In this document: piece by piece, positions 39,997 through 49,680 of the stretch
Layout of the letters: each line of letters begins with the position of its first letter
How positions within the stretch are numbered: position 1 is the stretch's first letter
Assembly: GCF_000833025.1 (NCBI RefSeq)
Contig: NZ_CP010817.1
Span: forward strand, 3,224,001-3,288,000
DNA: 64,000 bases
Source: Myroides profundi
Lineage (GTDB): Bacteria > Bacteroidota > Bacteroidia > Flavobacteriales > Flavobacteriaceae
Direction of reading: 5' to 3'
Made by a program: the position numbers and the translations under genes
Notes under the pieces: model-generated
Seen by the model: the letters and a program-made list of their open reading frames with translations, nothing else
Databases searched by the model: none
Told to the model about the DNA's origin: nothing

Positions 39997-40758
39997 ATGA
40001 TAAAAAGAATCTTACTATACCTCACACTTCCTATAGTGCTTCTCTCTTGTCAAGAGCCTAAGAAATTTGGAGACCTTAAGATGGATATTGAGACATTCGA
40101 TTATGACTTCCCAGTAGAAGACTTTTACGCTTTTAATGGCAATAACGATGGGAGTATCACGGCTGATGCAGATGCTAGTGTGATGACAGTAGTTAAAGAA
40201 CTAAAACCTATAGAGATCACACACTATAGAGTACCTCCTAAGAAGCATAATGATTCTCTTAGAGACATAATCGGTAAAGAGTATAGTATGAGGATGTGGG
40301 TAGAATCTGACAGCGTGGCGAAGTATGGGGACTATTACTTCGATAAGGTGGATATGCTACAGAGTCTAAATAAAGACCTGATCGGGGTAGCCTGCTCTGA
40401 CCTAAAAGGTGACGAAAACAAGGCTATACAACTCCGTGACTATATCATCTCTAAAGAAGGAGAACCTGTAGAGAAAATCGCTTTTATGGTGTATGACTGT
40501 ATCGTCTATACTTGGCAAAAAGAGGACAGGGTATTAGCCTTAGTAGTGCGCTACCACGAGATAACAGAACCTCCGTTTATAGCAGAACACATCTCTGCTG
40601 AAGAACAAGAAGTATATACTCCCTCTCGTGTACAGGTAAGACTGTTCAGTATCAATAACAAGTACAAAGACCTTGTGTTCAATAATCTATACCGAGGAGA
40701 ATGGGCATATATGCAATACAATGATACTCCTACCAAGGATCGAAGACTTCCTCAGTAG
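39997..40758 (+). CDS. putative lipoprotein of unknown function
   Basis: The 253-residue protein begins with a lipoprotein signal (MIKRILLYLTLPIVLLSCQE, lipobox LLSC), so it is probably anchored in the inner or outer membrane. The mature part is rich in charged residues and short strands (for example YYFDKVDMLQSLNKDLIGVA and KIAFMVYDCIVYTWQKEDRV). I recognise no domain. It is followed after 100 bases by another unknown gene on the same strand. Confidence 0.7.
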   Translation: MIKRILLYLTLPIVLLSCQEPKKFGDLKMDIETFDYDFPVEDFYAFNGNNDGSITADADASVMTVVKELKPIEITHYRVPPKKHNDSLRDIIGKEYSMRMWVESDSVAKYGDYYFDKVDMLQSLNKDLIGVACSDLKGDENKAIQLRDYIISKEGEPVEKIAFMVYDCIVYTWQKEDRVLALVVRYHEITEPPFIAEHISAEEQEVYTPSRVQVRLFSINNKYKDLVFNNLYRGEWAYMQYNDTPTKDRRLPQ

Positions 40759-40858
40759 AATGCTCTTATTAGAGTAGAATAAATTCCTTACACTATTCAA
40801 ACATTATTCTACTTCAATTTAATAGAGGTTACTATTTCACTATCTTTAAAATAAAAAG

Positions 40859-41326
40859 ATGGAAAAGAGAATATTTCACAATGTGATATGGGACTTCTCA
40901 GAAGAATTACCTGAAACCCGAGAAGAATTAAACCAAGAAGTAATTGCTAAGCAAATTAGAAACTTCGGAAACTCCGACAATTGGAATCCTACTGAGATTA
41001 TAATAGATCAGTCAGAAGTAGTAATTTGTTACGATGCAATCATGTATTCTAAAGACGACAAATACAATAATGAAGAAATTATCAAATTTGAATTACTACC
41101 ATATTGGGAAGAATCAGGATCAGATAGACCAGAGTTTTATAGTACTATTCACGCAACTTTAAAAGCAGATAATAACCAAAACTTTCTTGCCTTAGAGTTG
41201 TTATATAAACTTCATGAGCAATTTCTCAATAAAGGCACTCCTGCAAAGCTATACTTAGACGGTTTAGAGAAAAACGAAAAACCTAAAAACAAGTATGATT
41301 ACTTTGTTCATATAGACTTTGATTAA
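40859..41326 (+). CDS. hypothetical protein
   Basis: A 155-residue acidic soluble protein (many Glu/Asp/Asn), with neither signal peptide nor membrane helices. A -7-like TATCTTTA (40841-40848) lies ten bases before the ATG, indicating its own promoter and a very short leader. I recognise no family; the size and acidity would suit an immunity-type protein, but there is no toxin beside it. Confidence 0.6.
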   Translation: MEKRIFHNVIWDFSEELPETREELNQEVIAKQIRNFGNSDNWNPTEIIIDQSEVVICYDAIMYSKDDKYNNEEIIKFELLPYWEESGSDRPEFYSTIHATLKADNNQNFLALELLYKLHEQFLNKGTPAKLYLDGLEKNEKPKNKYDYFVHIDFD

Positions 41327-41342
41327 AATATATCTAATAATA

Positions 41343-41378
41343 AAACAGCCCATTCATACACTGTATAAATGGGCTGTT
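41343..41378. terminator. bidirectional terminator
   Basis: AACAGCCCATT pairs with AATGGGCTGTT around TATACAGTG-like loop bases; it lies between convergent genes. Confidence 0.78.
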
Positions 41379-41404
41379 CATATTTATAAATCAACTATAG
41401 GTAC

Positions 41405-42109
41405 TTATATCTCACATCCTTCTGGACCACAAGCTCCCGCATCACTACCACCTTTCATTTCGAATTTAGGTTGGCTTTCTTGGAATGCTTGTGTCAGTGC
41501 TTCTACAAAAGACTCTGTAGGTTGAGCTCCTGATACACCATATTTTCTATCTAATACGAAGAATGGCACTCCTGATATCCCTAGAGCACGTGCTTCTGTA
41601 ATATCCGCTGTCACCTCATCTAGCTGTTCGTCTGTAGCTAAGAACGCTTTTACTTCTTCTGCATTTAGTCCTATCTGCTCTGCTAGTGCTACTAATACTG
41701 CTATATCTCCTACATTTTTACCATCTGTAAAGTGAGCTTTAAACACTACTTCTTTAGCCTCATTCCCTTTTCCTTGTAACTGTGCGAAGTGTACAAAGCG
41801 ATGAGCTCTAATCGTATTCACAGGAATAGATTGGTCTTGGTTAAACTCGATACCTACTGCTTTACCTGCTTGTTTTAAGTTCTCTAGCATTCCTTGTATC
41901 TGTTGCTCTGGCATACCTTTGCGCTTAGCTAGGTACTCCTTAGTAGACATATCTAACCCTTCTACTGGTAAGTCTGGATCTAGCTGAAAGCTCTTCCACT
42001 CTACTTCTATCTTATCTGCGAAAGGCAACTGTACCAATGCATTCTCAAAATTCTTCTTTCCGACGTAACAAAACGGACACATAATATCCGACCATATCTC
42101 TACTTTCAT
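41405..42109 (-). CDS. DsbA-family (FrnE-like) oxidoreductase
   Basis: The 234-residue thioredoxin-fold protein has an inserted helical domain. The active-site motif is DIMCPFCYVGK (CPFC, near residues 11-14) and the cis-Pro region is ALGISGVPFFVLDRKYGVSG. There is no signal peptide, so it acts in the cytoplasm like FrnE, a group linked to polyketide factors and to oxidative-stress resistance. The C-terminus carries a further cysteine pair (DAGACGPEGCEI) seen in some family members. An exact -7 element (minus strand, 42154-42161) lies upstream. It is monocistronic. Confidence 0.9.
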   Translation of the reverse strand: MKVEIWSDIMCPFCYVGKKNFENALVQLPFADKIEVEWKSFQLDPDLPVEGLDMSTKEYLAKRKGMPEQQIQGMLENLKQAGKAVGIEFNQDQSIPVNTIRAHRFVHFAQLQGKGNEAKEVVFKAHFTDGKNVGDIAVLVALAEQIGLNAEEVKAFLATDEQLDEVTADITEARALGISGVPFFVLDRKYGVSGAQPTESFVEALTQAFQESQPKFEMKGGSDAGACGPEGCEI

Positions 42110-42249
42110 ATCTTATCTTTTTAAATGAGGAGCTACCTCAATAACTCTATACTCAAAGATACTATTAAAACACCCTAATACCTGTCTCCTTAACAATAAT
42201 TAAATAGTTTCCTAAAGGGAAGTGGATGTAATTTTATACCTTTACTCTT

Positions 42250-42465
42250 ATGGGAAAAACAGTCATATTTATCGGTTGTATCATCGTCATCATAGGTATA
42301 TTGATACAGTTCACTTCGTTTAATCTGGATTGGTTTGGCAAATTGCCTGGTGATATCCGTATCCAGCGTCCAGGTTTTTCATTCTTTATGCCGATTACCT
42401 CTATGATTATTGTATCTGTAGTAGGCACAGGATTACTATGGTTATACAGAAAGTTCTTTAGCTGA
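42250..42465 (+). CDS. DUF2905 two-helix membrane protein
   Basis: A 71-residue protein with helices at about 4-22 and 47-66, and between them the family hallmark FGKLPGDIRIQRPGFSFFMP. DUF2905 proteins are widespread and of unknown function. It ends seven bases before the convergent MFS gene. Confidence 0.85.
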   Translation: MGKTVIFIGCIIVIIGILIQFTSFNLDWFGKLPGDIRIQRPGFSFFMPITSMIIVSVVGTGLLWLYRKFFS

Positions 42466-42472
42466 TAAAGGA

Positions 42473-43669
42473 TTACTTCACCCAGTCGTTCTTACCTGCG
42501 ATACCTCCTGATACAATCAAAGTAATAGACATCACTAATAAAAACATCAAGGACATAGACCAAGACTGTGTCACATCGAATAATGCTCCAAATACTGGTG
42601 GTCCACATGCTGCGATTAGGTATCCGATAGACTGTGCCATACCTGATAATTCTGCTGCTTGGGTAGTGCTACTTGTACGCAATACGAAGAATAGCATCGA
42701 TAAACTAAAGGCTAATCCACTCGCTGTACCGATTAATACACACCATAGCGCGATCATATTTACCTTAAAGATCAATAAACCTGCTATCCCAATAGCAAAC
42801 AATACTCCTGTACCGATAGCTAGCAGTTTCTGATTAGATAACTTACTCGCTATGATAGCACCGATGAATGTCATAGGCAACTGTGCGAACTGCATATAAG
42901 ACAATAACCATCCTGCATCTTCTTTAGGTATACCCCATGTGATAGCCACTTTAGGTAACCATGCTGCTAAACAGTAGAACAGTAGAGACTGTACTCCCAT
43001 AAATACTGTAACTGCCCAAGCTAACTTAGACGAGTACATATTTACTTTTTTCTCTTCTGTGAAGCCTCTATTACTTCCTTCGATTGCTTGTTTCTTTTTT
43101 ACTTGAGGAAGCCAAATCAATATAGTCGCGATACTCAGTACTAACCATACTCCTATCGAACCTTTCCATCCCATCTCTGTGAATTTACCCAAGCTGATAC
43201 TAAACCCTGCTGCTAACGCTGCTGTCAGGTTCATAGCTACTGAATATATTCCCATCATGGTACCTACATTCTTCTGATAATTACTTTTGATATAAGCTGG
43301 CATCAATACGTTACCTACTGTAATCGCTATCCCTACTAAGGCTGCCCCTAAAAACAAAGTAACTAAACTACCATAAGGTCTAATGACTAATCCTATACTC
43401 AATAGAATCAATGATCCTAATAATACAAGCTCCATACCGTATCTACGTGAGATCTTTGGCACCATACTAGATAAGAATCCGAATGCCATTAAGGGTATCG
43501 TCGTTACTAATCCTGCTGTAGTGTTAGACAGAGCCAGTGATTTACTTATCTCTGATATAACAGGCCCTACAGATGTAAGTGGAGCTCTTAGATTAGAAGC
43601 AATAAATATGATACCTAACAACATCAGTAATTTCTTCATTTTAGATATCTCTTCTATCTTATTTTCCAT
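42473..43669 (-). CDS. MFS transporter, CynX/NimT family
   Basis: Inner-membrane carrier of 398 residues with 12 helices. The first helix, LLGIIFIASNLRAPLTSVGP followed by VISEISKSL, is the hallmark of the CynX/NimT (cyanate / 2-nitroimidazole) branch. The substrate is unknown. A divergent AraC-type regulator starts 100 bases away and probably controls it. An ATG at residue 11 (MKKLLML) is an alternative start. A -7 match (TAATTTTG, minus strand, 43711-43718) lies upstream. Confidence 0.88.
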   Translation of the reverse strand: MENKIEEISKMKKLLMLLGIIFIASNLRAPLTSVGPVISEISKSLALSNTTAGLVTTIPLMAFGFLSSMVPKISRRYGMELVLLGSLILLSIGLVIRPYGSLVTLFLGAALVGIAITVGNVLMPAYIKSNYQKNVGTMMGIYSVAMNLTAALAAGFSISLGKFTEMGWKGSIGVWLVLSIATILIWLPQVKKKQAIEGSNRGFTEEKKVNMYSSKLAWAVTVFMGVQSLLFYCLAAWLPKVAITWGIPKEDAGWLLSYMQFAQLPMTFIGAIIASKLSNQKLLAIGTGVLFAIGIAGLLIFKVNMIALWCVLIGTASGLAFSLSMLFFVLRTSSTTQAAELSGMAQSIGYLIAACGPPVFGALFDVTQSWSMSLMFLLVMSITLIVSGGIAGKNDWVK

Positions 43670-43769
43670 TGTTATTTAATTTATTATTTACACATTGTTA
43701 TTTCTAGGTGCAAAATTAAATGATTATAAATGTTTATATTCGCCATAAATCATAACTAAAACGACAAGA

Positions 43770-44552
43770 ATGGATACATCACAATTAGTCGATCAAGTTG
43801 AAAAGAAAGGTTTTTCTTGGCATGCTGAGCTTTGGAAACACAACAATGAGTTTCACCATCATAAGAAAGCTCAACTCGTCTATGTAGAATCAGGATATCA
43901 ACATCTACATGTAGAGTCGTGCCAATTCTTATTACCTCAAAATCATGTAGCCTATATCCCATCCAATATGCCGCATAAGACTACGCATGCGTCTGAGCAT
44001 ATCTCTCTACATACACTATACTTCGATGTGGATGACTTACCTCCGTTTTATGATGAGTTATACCTATTCTCTATACCTAGTGTACTTAGAGAAATGATTA
44101 TGTATACTGAGAAGTGGTCTATGAATATGGAATATGAGGAGAGTGAACAGACGTTCTTAAGAGCTATCTTATTAGAATTACCTTCTTTTGTACAGAATGC
44201 TGTACCTCTTATCACTCCCGTACCACGTACCAATGCACTGCTAGAAGTAACTGCTTATATACATAAACATTATCGATCTACTATCACTATAGATGAGTTA
44301 GCTCAACTGTCCTTTATGAGTATTCGTACTTTAGAACGTCAGTTCAAAAAAGAAACGGGTATCAGTATCGCTAAATATATACAGATGGCACGTATCATCA
44401 AGTCAATAGAACTGCTGAGTGAAGGGCAATATACTATCAATGAGATAGCATTACTCGTAGGATATAACAGTGCCCAGTCTTACAGTAATGTATTCACTAA
44501 ACTGATGGGACAACGCCCTACTGAGTTTATACAACATACATTCACGCTATAA
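43770..44552 (+). CDS. AraC-family transcriptional regulator
   Basis: The 260-residue protein has an N-terminal cupin sensor (about 20-100, with HHHKKAQLVYVESGYQHLHV) and a C-terminal double helix-turn-helix (about 160-258: TIDELAQLSFMSIRTLERQF, then TINEIALLVGYNSAQSYSNV and FTKLMGQRPTEF). It is divergent from a CynX-like carrier, the usual arrangement for a local activator of that gene. It is followed after 17 bases by a small unknown gene, likely co-transcribed. Confidence 0.92.
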   Translation: MDTSQLVDQVEKKGFSWHAELWKHNNEFHHHKKAQLVYVESGYQHLHVESCQFLLPQNHVAYIPSNMPHKTTHASEHISLHTLYFDVDDLPPFYDELYLFSIPSVLREMIMYTEKWSMNMEYEESEQTFLRAILLELPSFVQNAVPLITPVPRTNALLEVTAYIHKHYRSTITIDELAQLSFMSIRTLERQFKKETGISIAKYIQMARIIKSIELLSEGQYTINEIALLVGYNSAQSYSNVFTKLMGQRPTEFIQHTFTL

Positions 44553-44569
44553 CTTATATCCTATCGTAT

Positions 44570-44887
44570 ATGAAAGATATTATCTCTCTACTTCAAAAAC
44601 AAAAACAAGACATAATCGTAGAACTAAAACAAGGTGATACCACTAATCAATACCTAATAGCCCAATTAGACAAGTCTATCTCTTGGCTAACGATCGTAGA
44701 AGATCATCAGTTAGACACGGTTAAGCACTATGATATACATGCTCTACCTGATACTACTCATGGTATGTCTTATTATCACCTGATGATAGACTGTGAAAGT
44801 AGTGATCCTGTAGATTGGGTAGAATATACTCCTCATAATCGTCCTATAGAGATGTGTATGGGAGATATCATTATAGTCAAGAAATAA
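44570..44887 (+). CDS. hypothetical small protein
   Basis: A 105-residue soluble protein with an N-terminal helix (IISLLQKQKQDIIVELKQG) and a second half rich in His, Asp and Tyr (HYDIHALPDTTHGMSYYHLM). I recognise no family. It lies 17 bases after the AraC gene, so the two probably share a transcript that ends at the hairpin just downstream. Confidence 0.6.
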   Translation: MKDIISLLQKQKQDIIVELKQGDTTNQYLIAQLDKSISWLTIVEDHQLDTVKHYDIHALPDTTHGMSYYHLMIDCESSDPVDWVEYTPHNRPIEMCMGDIIIVKK

Positions 44888-44889
44888 AA

Positions 44890-44917
44890 AAAGTCGGTTT
44901 GTAATAAACCGACTTTC
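44890..44917. terminator. bidirectional terminator
   Basis: AAAGTCGGTTT pairs with AAACCGACTTT around GTAAT, with A and T flanks; it serves the AraC pair and the convergent peptidase gene. Confidence 0.85.
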
Positions 44918-44936
44918 TTGTATAATCTTCTTGTAA

Positions 44937-46973
44937 TTAGTTTACAAGTGGTAAGAAACCATATTCTTTAGTATAACGCAACATTTGCTCTTCAAATGAT
45001 TTAGGTTGTTCGATTACATAATCAGTCACCTCTCCTTTATCATTCTTCACTGGTACAATGTATGGGTTTACAAATCCTCTATATGGAGCAGAGTTAAACT
45101 TAGCATTACGCTCTAAAACTTCTTTGTGGATAGCTTGATCTACTTTCACACCATAAGTCTCTACTAACGCTTGTCCTGCTTTATAATCACCTTCAGATTT
45201 GATACGTTGAGTCTCTTTTAAAAGCTGTCCGAATAGATCGTGTAACTTATCATAATCCGTAATATTATAATATGTCTTACCATCGCGAACTACTTTCTCA
45301 ATTACATTATCTTTCTTCCCTTTTTCGAATACCCAAGCACTCACCCATTGGCGGTTACGCATGTGAGCTTCTTCGATATCAGCACCTGGCTCTAGGCGCA
45401 CTAACTGCGTCATTAATCCGTTACGGATATATCCATCATAAGCTGCTTTACCTACTGACTTCCAATCGTCAACTAATCCTAACTCTTGTAACTTAGGATT
45501 GTATAAATAGAATAACCCCACTAAATCAGCACGTCCTTCTTCTAATGTAGAAGCATAACTCTTCAGTGTTTCTTTTGGTTGTCCTACTCCTTTGTTGATT
45601 TGTCCAGATGCATGTCCGATTACCTCGTGAAGAGCTGTGTGTAGCTTATCTGCTAACTCACCATATTTCTCCTCTAATTGTAATTCTTCCTCATCGTGAA
45701 CGAACTCTTTTAACTTATCCGAACCACCTGCATGATTATATGCATCGATAATATTACCTAAAGAGATAGACTTAGAACCGTGTTCTGCTCTAATCCAATC
45801 TGCATTCGGTAAGTTCACTCCGATAGGTGTACTTGGAGATGCATCACCAGACTCAGACGCTACGATCACTGTCTTATACGATACTCCTGTTACATTTTTC
45901 TTTTTATGCTCTGCCATTAATGGAGAGTTATCCTCGAACCACTGAGCTTCTTTAGAAAGAACAGCCATCTTCTTAGACATATCAAAATCGTTGATTTGAA
46001 CAACGCTTTCGTAAGATCCTTTATGTCCTAATGGGTCTGCATATACTTCGATAAATCCACTGTTGTAATCAATATTTCCTTTAGTAGCTTTCACCCATGC
46101 AACGTTATAATCATCCCAAAGCTGAAGATCTCCTGTTTGGTAATATTTGATTAATAACTTAAGCGCATCTGCTTGCTCTTGGTTCTCTGCAACTGTAACA
46201 GCTTTTTCTAACCAAAAGATGATTTGATCAATAGCTGCTCCATACATTCCACCACTCTTCCATACTTTCTCTACTAACTTACCATTCTCTTTTACTACTT
46301 TAGAGTTTAGTCCTGTAGATAATGGACGATGTGGGTCTGGACTCTTCATCGCATTATAGAATGCCTCTACCTCATCTTCTGTAATCCCTTCTCCATAGAA
46401 GTTAACTGCAGATCCTTTTACAAGACCTTTCGCTAAATCAAGATTTACTTTTTTACTATCTACATTATTAAATAGAACATTCGCTACATTCTGATCTAAT
46501 GTAGTATTAGTCTCTTTTAATAAAATAGAGAAATAAGCTTGAGAGAATCCAGGTTTTATCTTTTCGTTAGAATAATGGTGGTGAATACCATTAGAGAACC
46601 ATACTCTCTTCACATACGTCACGAATTCTTTCCAATCCTCTGATTCTTTGTCTCCTTTATAGTTTTCGTAAATATTCTCTAATGCTTTACGAATAGTCAA
46701 ATTGTGTTTATAGTTCTGATCCCAGATGATATCACGTCCAGCGTACCCTGCCTGACTTAGATAATACACTAATTCTTTTTCTTTTAATGTTAGATCGTCC
46801 CATCCAGGTACTTGATATCTCAATACTTCGATATCTCCAAACTGATCCACACTGTAATCAAACTTTTCTGTTGTAGTCACTTCGCTTGCTCCTTTTTCTG
46901 CCTCTTTCTTGTCTCCACATGATAATAACATAGCGGAAGCCAATACGATACAGGCCATTGTATTTAATTTCAT
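44937..46973 (-). CDS. M49-family dipeptidyl-peptidase III-like lipoprotein
   Basis: Zinc exopeptidase of the M49 clan. The HEXXGH motif appears as LHEVIGHASGQ (His about 449) and the second zinc motif as LEEGRADLVGLF. With the start at 46973 the protein has 678 residues and a lipoprotein signal (MKLNTMACIVLASAMLLSCG). An ATG at 47042 would put a non-signal stretch in front of it and would lie upstream of an exact -7 element (TATATTTG, minus strand, 46999-47006), so 46973 is preferred. Export contrasts with the cytosolic DPP III of eukaryotes. It probably trims peptides at the cell surface or periplasm. Confidence 0.88.
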   Translation of the reverse strand: MKLNTMACIVLASAMLLSCGDKKEAEKGASEVTTTEKFDYSVDQFGDIEVLRYQVPGWDDLTLKEKELVYYLSQAGYAGRDIIWDQNYKHNLTIRKALENIYENYKGDKESEDWKEFVTYVKRVWFSNGIHHHYSNEKIKPGFSQAYFSILLKETNTTLDQNVANVLFNNVDSKKVNLDLAKGLVKGSAVNFYGEGITEDEVEAFYNAMKSPDPHRPLSTGLNSKVVKENGKLVEKVWKSGGMYGAAIDQIIFWLEKAVTVAENQEQADALKLLIKYYQTGDLQLWDDYNVAWVKATKGNIDYNSGFIEVYADPLGHKGSYESVVQINDFDMSKKMAVLSKEAQWFEDNSPLMAEHKKKNVTGVSYKTVIVASESGDASPSTPIGVNLPNADWIRAEHGSKSISLGNIIDAYNHAGGSDKLKEFVHDEEELQLEEKYGELADKLHTALHEVIGHASGQINKGVGQPKETLKSYASTLEEGRADLVGLFYLYNPKLQELGLVDDWKSVGKAAYDGYIRNGLMTQLVRLEPGADIEEAHMRNRQWVSAWVFEKGKKDNVIEKVVRDGKTYYNITDYDKLHDLFGQLLKETQRIKSEGDYKAGQALVETYGVKVDQAIHKEVLERNAKFNSAPYRGFVNPYIVPVKNDKGEVTDYVIEQPKSFEEQMLRYTKEYGFLPLVN

Positions 46974-47071
46974 ATTGTAGTTTTTTACCGTCTTTTGACA
47001 AATATATAAAATATTGCACTGAACGACTCTACTAATTCTCATTCAAAATTAGGAATCTAAAAAATTATCTC

Positions 47072-47635
47072 TTACTTCTTTAGATAATCATCTACAAAAT
47101 GAGTCTCTGAATTAGGATTTTCAAATTTGTTCTGATTGTATTCTTTTGATTTATTTTTAGGAATGGTTAAAGACTTCCACTCTTCATTGCGTATCATCTT
47201 TCCAATAAATACAATCTGTCCTATATGATAAGGGTAATGTGCTAACTGTCGGTATAAAGCTTCTGCTACCGTATGGTTTTGGTTTCTGATCTTCACTACT
47301 GTATTAATATTCTCTTCATTAATACTATCTATGGTACTGAAGAGAACATTCCATGCCTTGTCCCAATTCGTTATAAGTTCATGTCTGTCATAAACTCCAT
47401 CTGCGAACTCATCATCTCTGTTTCTCCATGACTTCTCTCCATCTTCTGTAAAAAAGTTAGTAAAACGAGAAAGCAAATTACCTGTGATATGGCGCATTAA
47501 CATCGCTATAGAGTTACTCTCTACATTGACCTTTTGATTTAACTCATCTTGAGATAGAACTAAAACCGTTTTATCTACGATCATTCTATAGTACTCGAAT
47601 TGCTTGCGAATACCTTCTAATTCTTGTATAGTCAT
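47072..47635 (-). CDS. DinB-like / DUF1572 protein
   Basis: A 187-residue four-helix-bundle protein with three candidate metal-binding histidines in the DinB order: LMRHITGN, then QLAHYPYHIGQIVF. DUF1572 belongs to the DinB/YfiT superfamily, many of which bind divalent metal; some are thiol transferases. Reaction unknown. It is monocistronic, and a hairpin lies between it and the NYN gene upstream. Confidence 0.82.
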   Translation of the reverse strand: MTIQELEGIRKQFEYYRMIVDKTVLVLSQDELNQKVNVESNSIAMLMRHITGNLLSRFTNFFTEDGEKSWRNRDDEFADGVYDRHELITNWDKAWNVLFSTIDSINEENINTVVKIRNQNHTVAEALYRQLAHYPYHIGQIVFIGKMIRNEEWKSLTIPKNKSKEYNQNKFENPNSETHFVDDYLKK

Positions 47636-47731
47636 AATATAAATTGTATTGAGTTGATATTTTTTGTTGTAGTCAATATTTGACCTATTGCAATTTAAAG
47701 TTTATAGACGATACCATTCGTTTATGAGCAA

Positions 47732-47759
47732 AAAAAAATAACCCGAAGGTTATTTTTTC
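47732..47759 (-). terminator. terminator of the NYN gene, overlapping its stop codon
   Basis: AAAATAACC pairs with GGTTATTTT around CGAA; the right arm overlaps the last codons (Lys-Lys-Lys-stop). A T-run follows on the minus strand. Confidence 0.78.
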
Positions 47760-48499
47760 TTTACTAAGGGATGATTTAACCCCTTAACATTATTGTTAAT
47801 TACATCATAAGTCTTTAGATGTTTAAAAAGCTCTGTCAAGTTTCTAAAGCCATAATCTCTGGCATCAAAACTAGGATTAAGCTTACGAAGGTTACCTCCT
47901 ACTGTAGCGATATAAGCTTCTACCTCCTCATCTACAGACATATCGAATGCTTTATCTATCAGTCTATACTCTTTCTTAGTTAATGATTTAGTATCGTCAT
48001 CATCTGTAGCTTCTACTTTTTTAGCATTGCCATTCGCTTCTTTGACTGCTGTAGTTGCTTTAGGCATTAAGGTTTCACAATAAGTAAATATCTCACATGA
48101 CTGAACGAAAGCATTCGGAGTCTTCTTCTCTCCTACTCCCATCACGAAAATACCTTCTTCTCTGATACGCTTAGCTAAACCAGTATAGTCACTGTCACTA
48201 GATACGATACAGAATCCATCTACCATCTTAGCATGCAGAATATCCATAGCATCTATGATTAGAGAACTATCAGTGGAGTTCTTTCCACTAGTATAATTAA
48301 ACTTCTGTATAGGCGAAAATGACAAGTCATTCAGTAATTCCTTCCAGCTATTCATTTGCGGTGTTGTCCAATCTCCATAAATACGACGGACAGTCACCTT
48401 CCCATATTTAGAAACTTCTTCTAAAATCTTATCCAACAACTTAGCTTGAGCATTGTCCCCATCCACTAAGATTGCAATGTTGTTATTTTGTTTTTCCAT
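47750..48499 (-). CDS. NYN-domain (LabA/DUF88) protein with OST-HTH/LOTUS domain
   Basis: A NYN (PIN-like) nuclease fold occupies about residues 5-150, with conserved acidic motifs NIAILVDGDNAQAK, SLIIDAMDILHAK and FCIVSSDSDYTGLAKRIREE. A C-terminal OST-HTH/LOTUS module (about 185-248, with KKEYRLIDKAFDM and YGFRNLTELFKHLKTYDV) could bind RNA. Together these suggest an RNA-processing nuclease. I place the start at MEKQ (48499), 249 residues; an ATG at 48532 would add 11 unconvincing residues. Confidence 0.87.
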   Translation of the reverse strand: MEKQNNNIAILVDGDNAQAKLLDKILEEVSKYGKVTVRRIYGDWTTPQMNSWKELLNDLSFSPIQKFNYTSGKNSTDSSLIIDAMDILHAKMVDGFCIVSSDSDYTGLAKRIREEGIFVMGVGEKKTPNAFVQSCEIFTYCETLMPKATTAVKEANGNAKKVEATDDDDTKSLTKKEYRLIDKAFDMSVDEEVEAYIATVGGNLRKLNPSFDARDYGFRNLTELFKHLKTYDVINNNVKGLNHPLVKKK

Positions 48500-48590
48500 C
48501 ATATTTTCCTTTTCGAAAGCTCTAAAATACAAAAAATAGAACTACGTAAAGAGCATTGATGTCCAAAACATCTGTTAATAATTGATTTCT

Positions 48591-49028
48591 TTAATCAATT
48601 AATCTAAAAGTTCCTGTTACAAACTGACTTTCACGTTTCTGATCAGCTCCGTTATAAGACCAAAAAGCAGTTACTTCTCCTGTCTTCGTATTGATGATTT
48701 GACTAACTGTAAAACCGTCTTGTTCTATCCAGTTCAGAAAGTGTAAGTCCTCGCCAAGTGCTTTGTAGCTCATTTTCTCATCGCCTTCATTTACTGCTCC
48801 ATTCTCACCTACTGTACTCCAGTGTAAGGTATCTGTACTCGTGTACTCGATAGTAGCTTTCATCTCTGGGAACTGTATTTCTGCTTTATGTCCAATTAAG
48901 GTACTAGTGTGGCTAGCACTAGTACTTTCTAATATTTCTGATGAAGTAGATTCTTTCTCTGTCTTTGACTGACATGCTCCTACTGACAACGCTATTGCCA
49001 ATGAAGCTATTATTATTTTGTTGTTCAT
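48591..49028 (-). CDS. lipoprotein with MoaF-like domain
   Basis: About 145 residues: a lipoprotein signal (IIIASLAIALSVGACQSK) followed by a Ser/Thr-rich linker and a small beta domain (IQFPEMKATIEYTSTDTLHW ... MSYKALGEDLHFLNWIEQDG) that resembles MoaF-type proteins. The start at 49028 is supported because the alternative ATG (49049) overlaps a -7 element (TAATTTTG, minus strand, 49047-49054). Function unknown. Confidence 0.7.
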   Translation of the reverse strand: MNNKIIIASLAIALSVGACQSKTEKESTSSEILESTSASHTSTLIGHKAEIQFPEMKATIEYTSTDTLHWSTVGENGAVNEGDEKMSYKALGEDLHFLNWIEQDGFTVSQIINTKTGEVTAFWSYNGADQKRESQFVTGTFRLID

Positions 49029-49096
49029 TGTTCTATAATTATAAGGCAAAATTAAATTGCTTTGAAATCAAAAACATTGAACTAGTTCAATAATTA

Positions 49097-49675
49097 TTAT
49101 TTTTTCTTACTGCGTATTTTACTCAAAAACTCTTGAGAAATACCTAGATAAGAAGCTATCTGAATATTAGTTAGACGCTGTACTAAGGATGGATATCGCT
49201 TACAGAAATCTTCGTACTCTGCTGTAGCATCCATTGACAACTTATTTACAATACGACGCTGAAGAGCGATACACTCCTGCTGAGTCATCCTTCTATATAT
49301 CTTTTCTAAGACAGGTATTTCATCATATAGAGCTTCTTTGCGTTCTTTCCTTATCAGTAAAACTTCGCTATCTTCTAATGCTTGTATAAATATCTTAGAT
49401 GGTCGTTCATAATTATAACTTTCTAGATCTGCTAACCACCAATCTTCTATAGAGAAATGTATGATGTGTTCTTCTCCTTTTTCGTCCAAACAATATTCTT
49501 TAAAACATCCTTGTACTACAAAGGCTTCGAAGTCACATACAGCACCTGCTGTTAATAGATAGTCTTTCTTCTTTACATAAACAGTCTGAAAAGCAGAAAG
49601 TAATAATTCCTTCTCTTCTTGAGTTAATGTAACACCTTTGCGTTCAAAATTATCTATTAATGAGGCTTTATTCAT
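49097..49675 (-). CDS. Crp/Fnr-family transcriptional regulator
   Basis: A cyclic-nucleotide-binding-like barrel (about 20-110, with YLLTAGAVCDFEAFVVQGCF and GEEHIIHFSIEDWWLADLES) precedes a C-terminal helix-turn-helix (QRLTNIQIASYLGISQEFLS, then KIRSKKK). Typical of the short Bacteroidota Crp regulators; the ligand is unknown. It follows the LOG gene by five bases if the start is MNKAS (49675), or overlaps it by 16 bases if the ATG at 49696 is used. Confidence 0.87.
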   Translation of the reverse strand: MNKASLIDNFERKGVTLTQEEKELLLSAFQTVYVKKKDYLLTAGAVCDFEAFVVQGCFKEYCLDEKGEEHIIHFSIEDWWLADLESYNYERPSKIFIQALEDSEVLLIRKERKEALYDEIPVLEKIYRRMTQQECIALQRRIVNKLSMDATAEYEDFCKRYPSLVQRLTNIQIASYLGISQEFLSKIRSKKK

Positions 49676-49680
49676 ATTAT

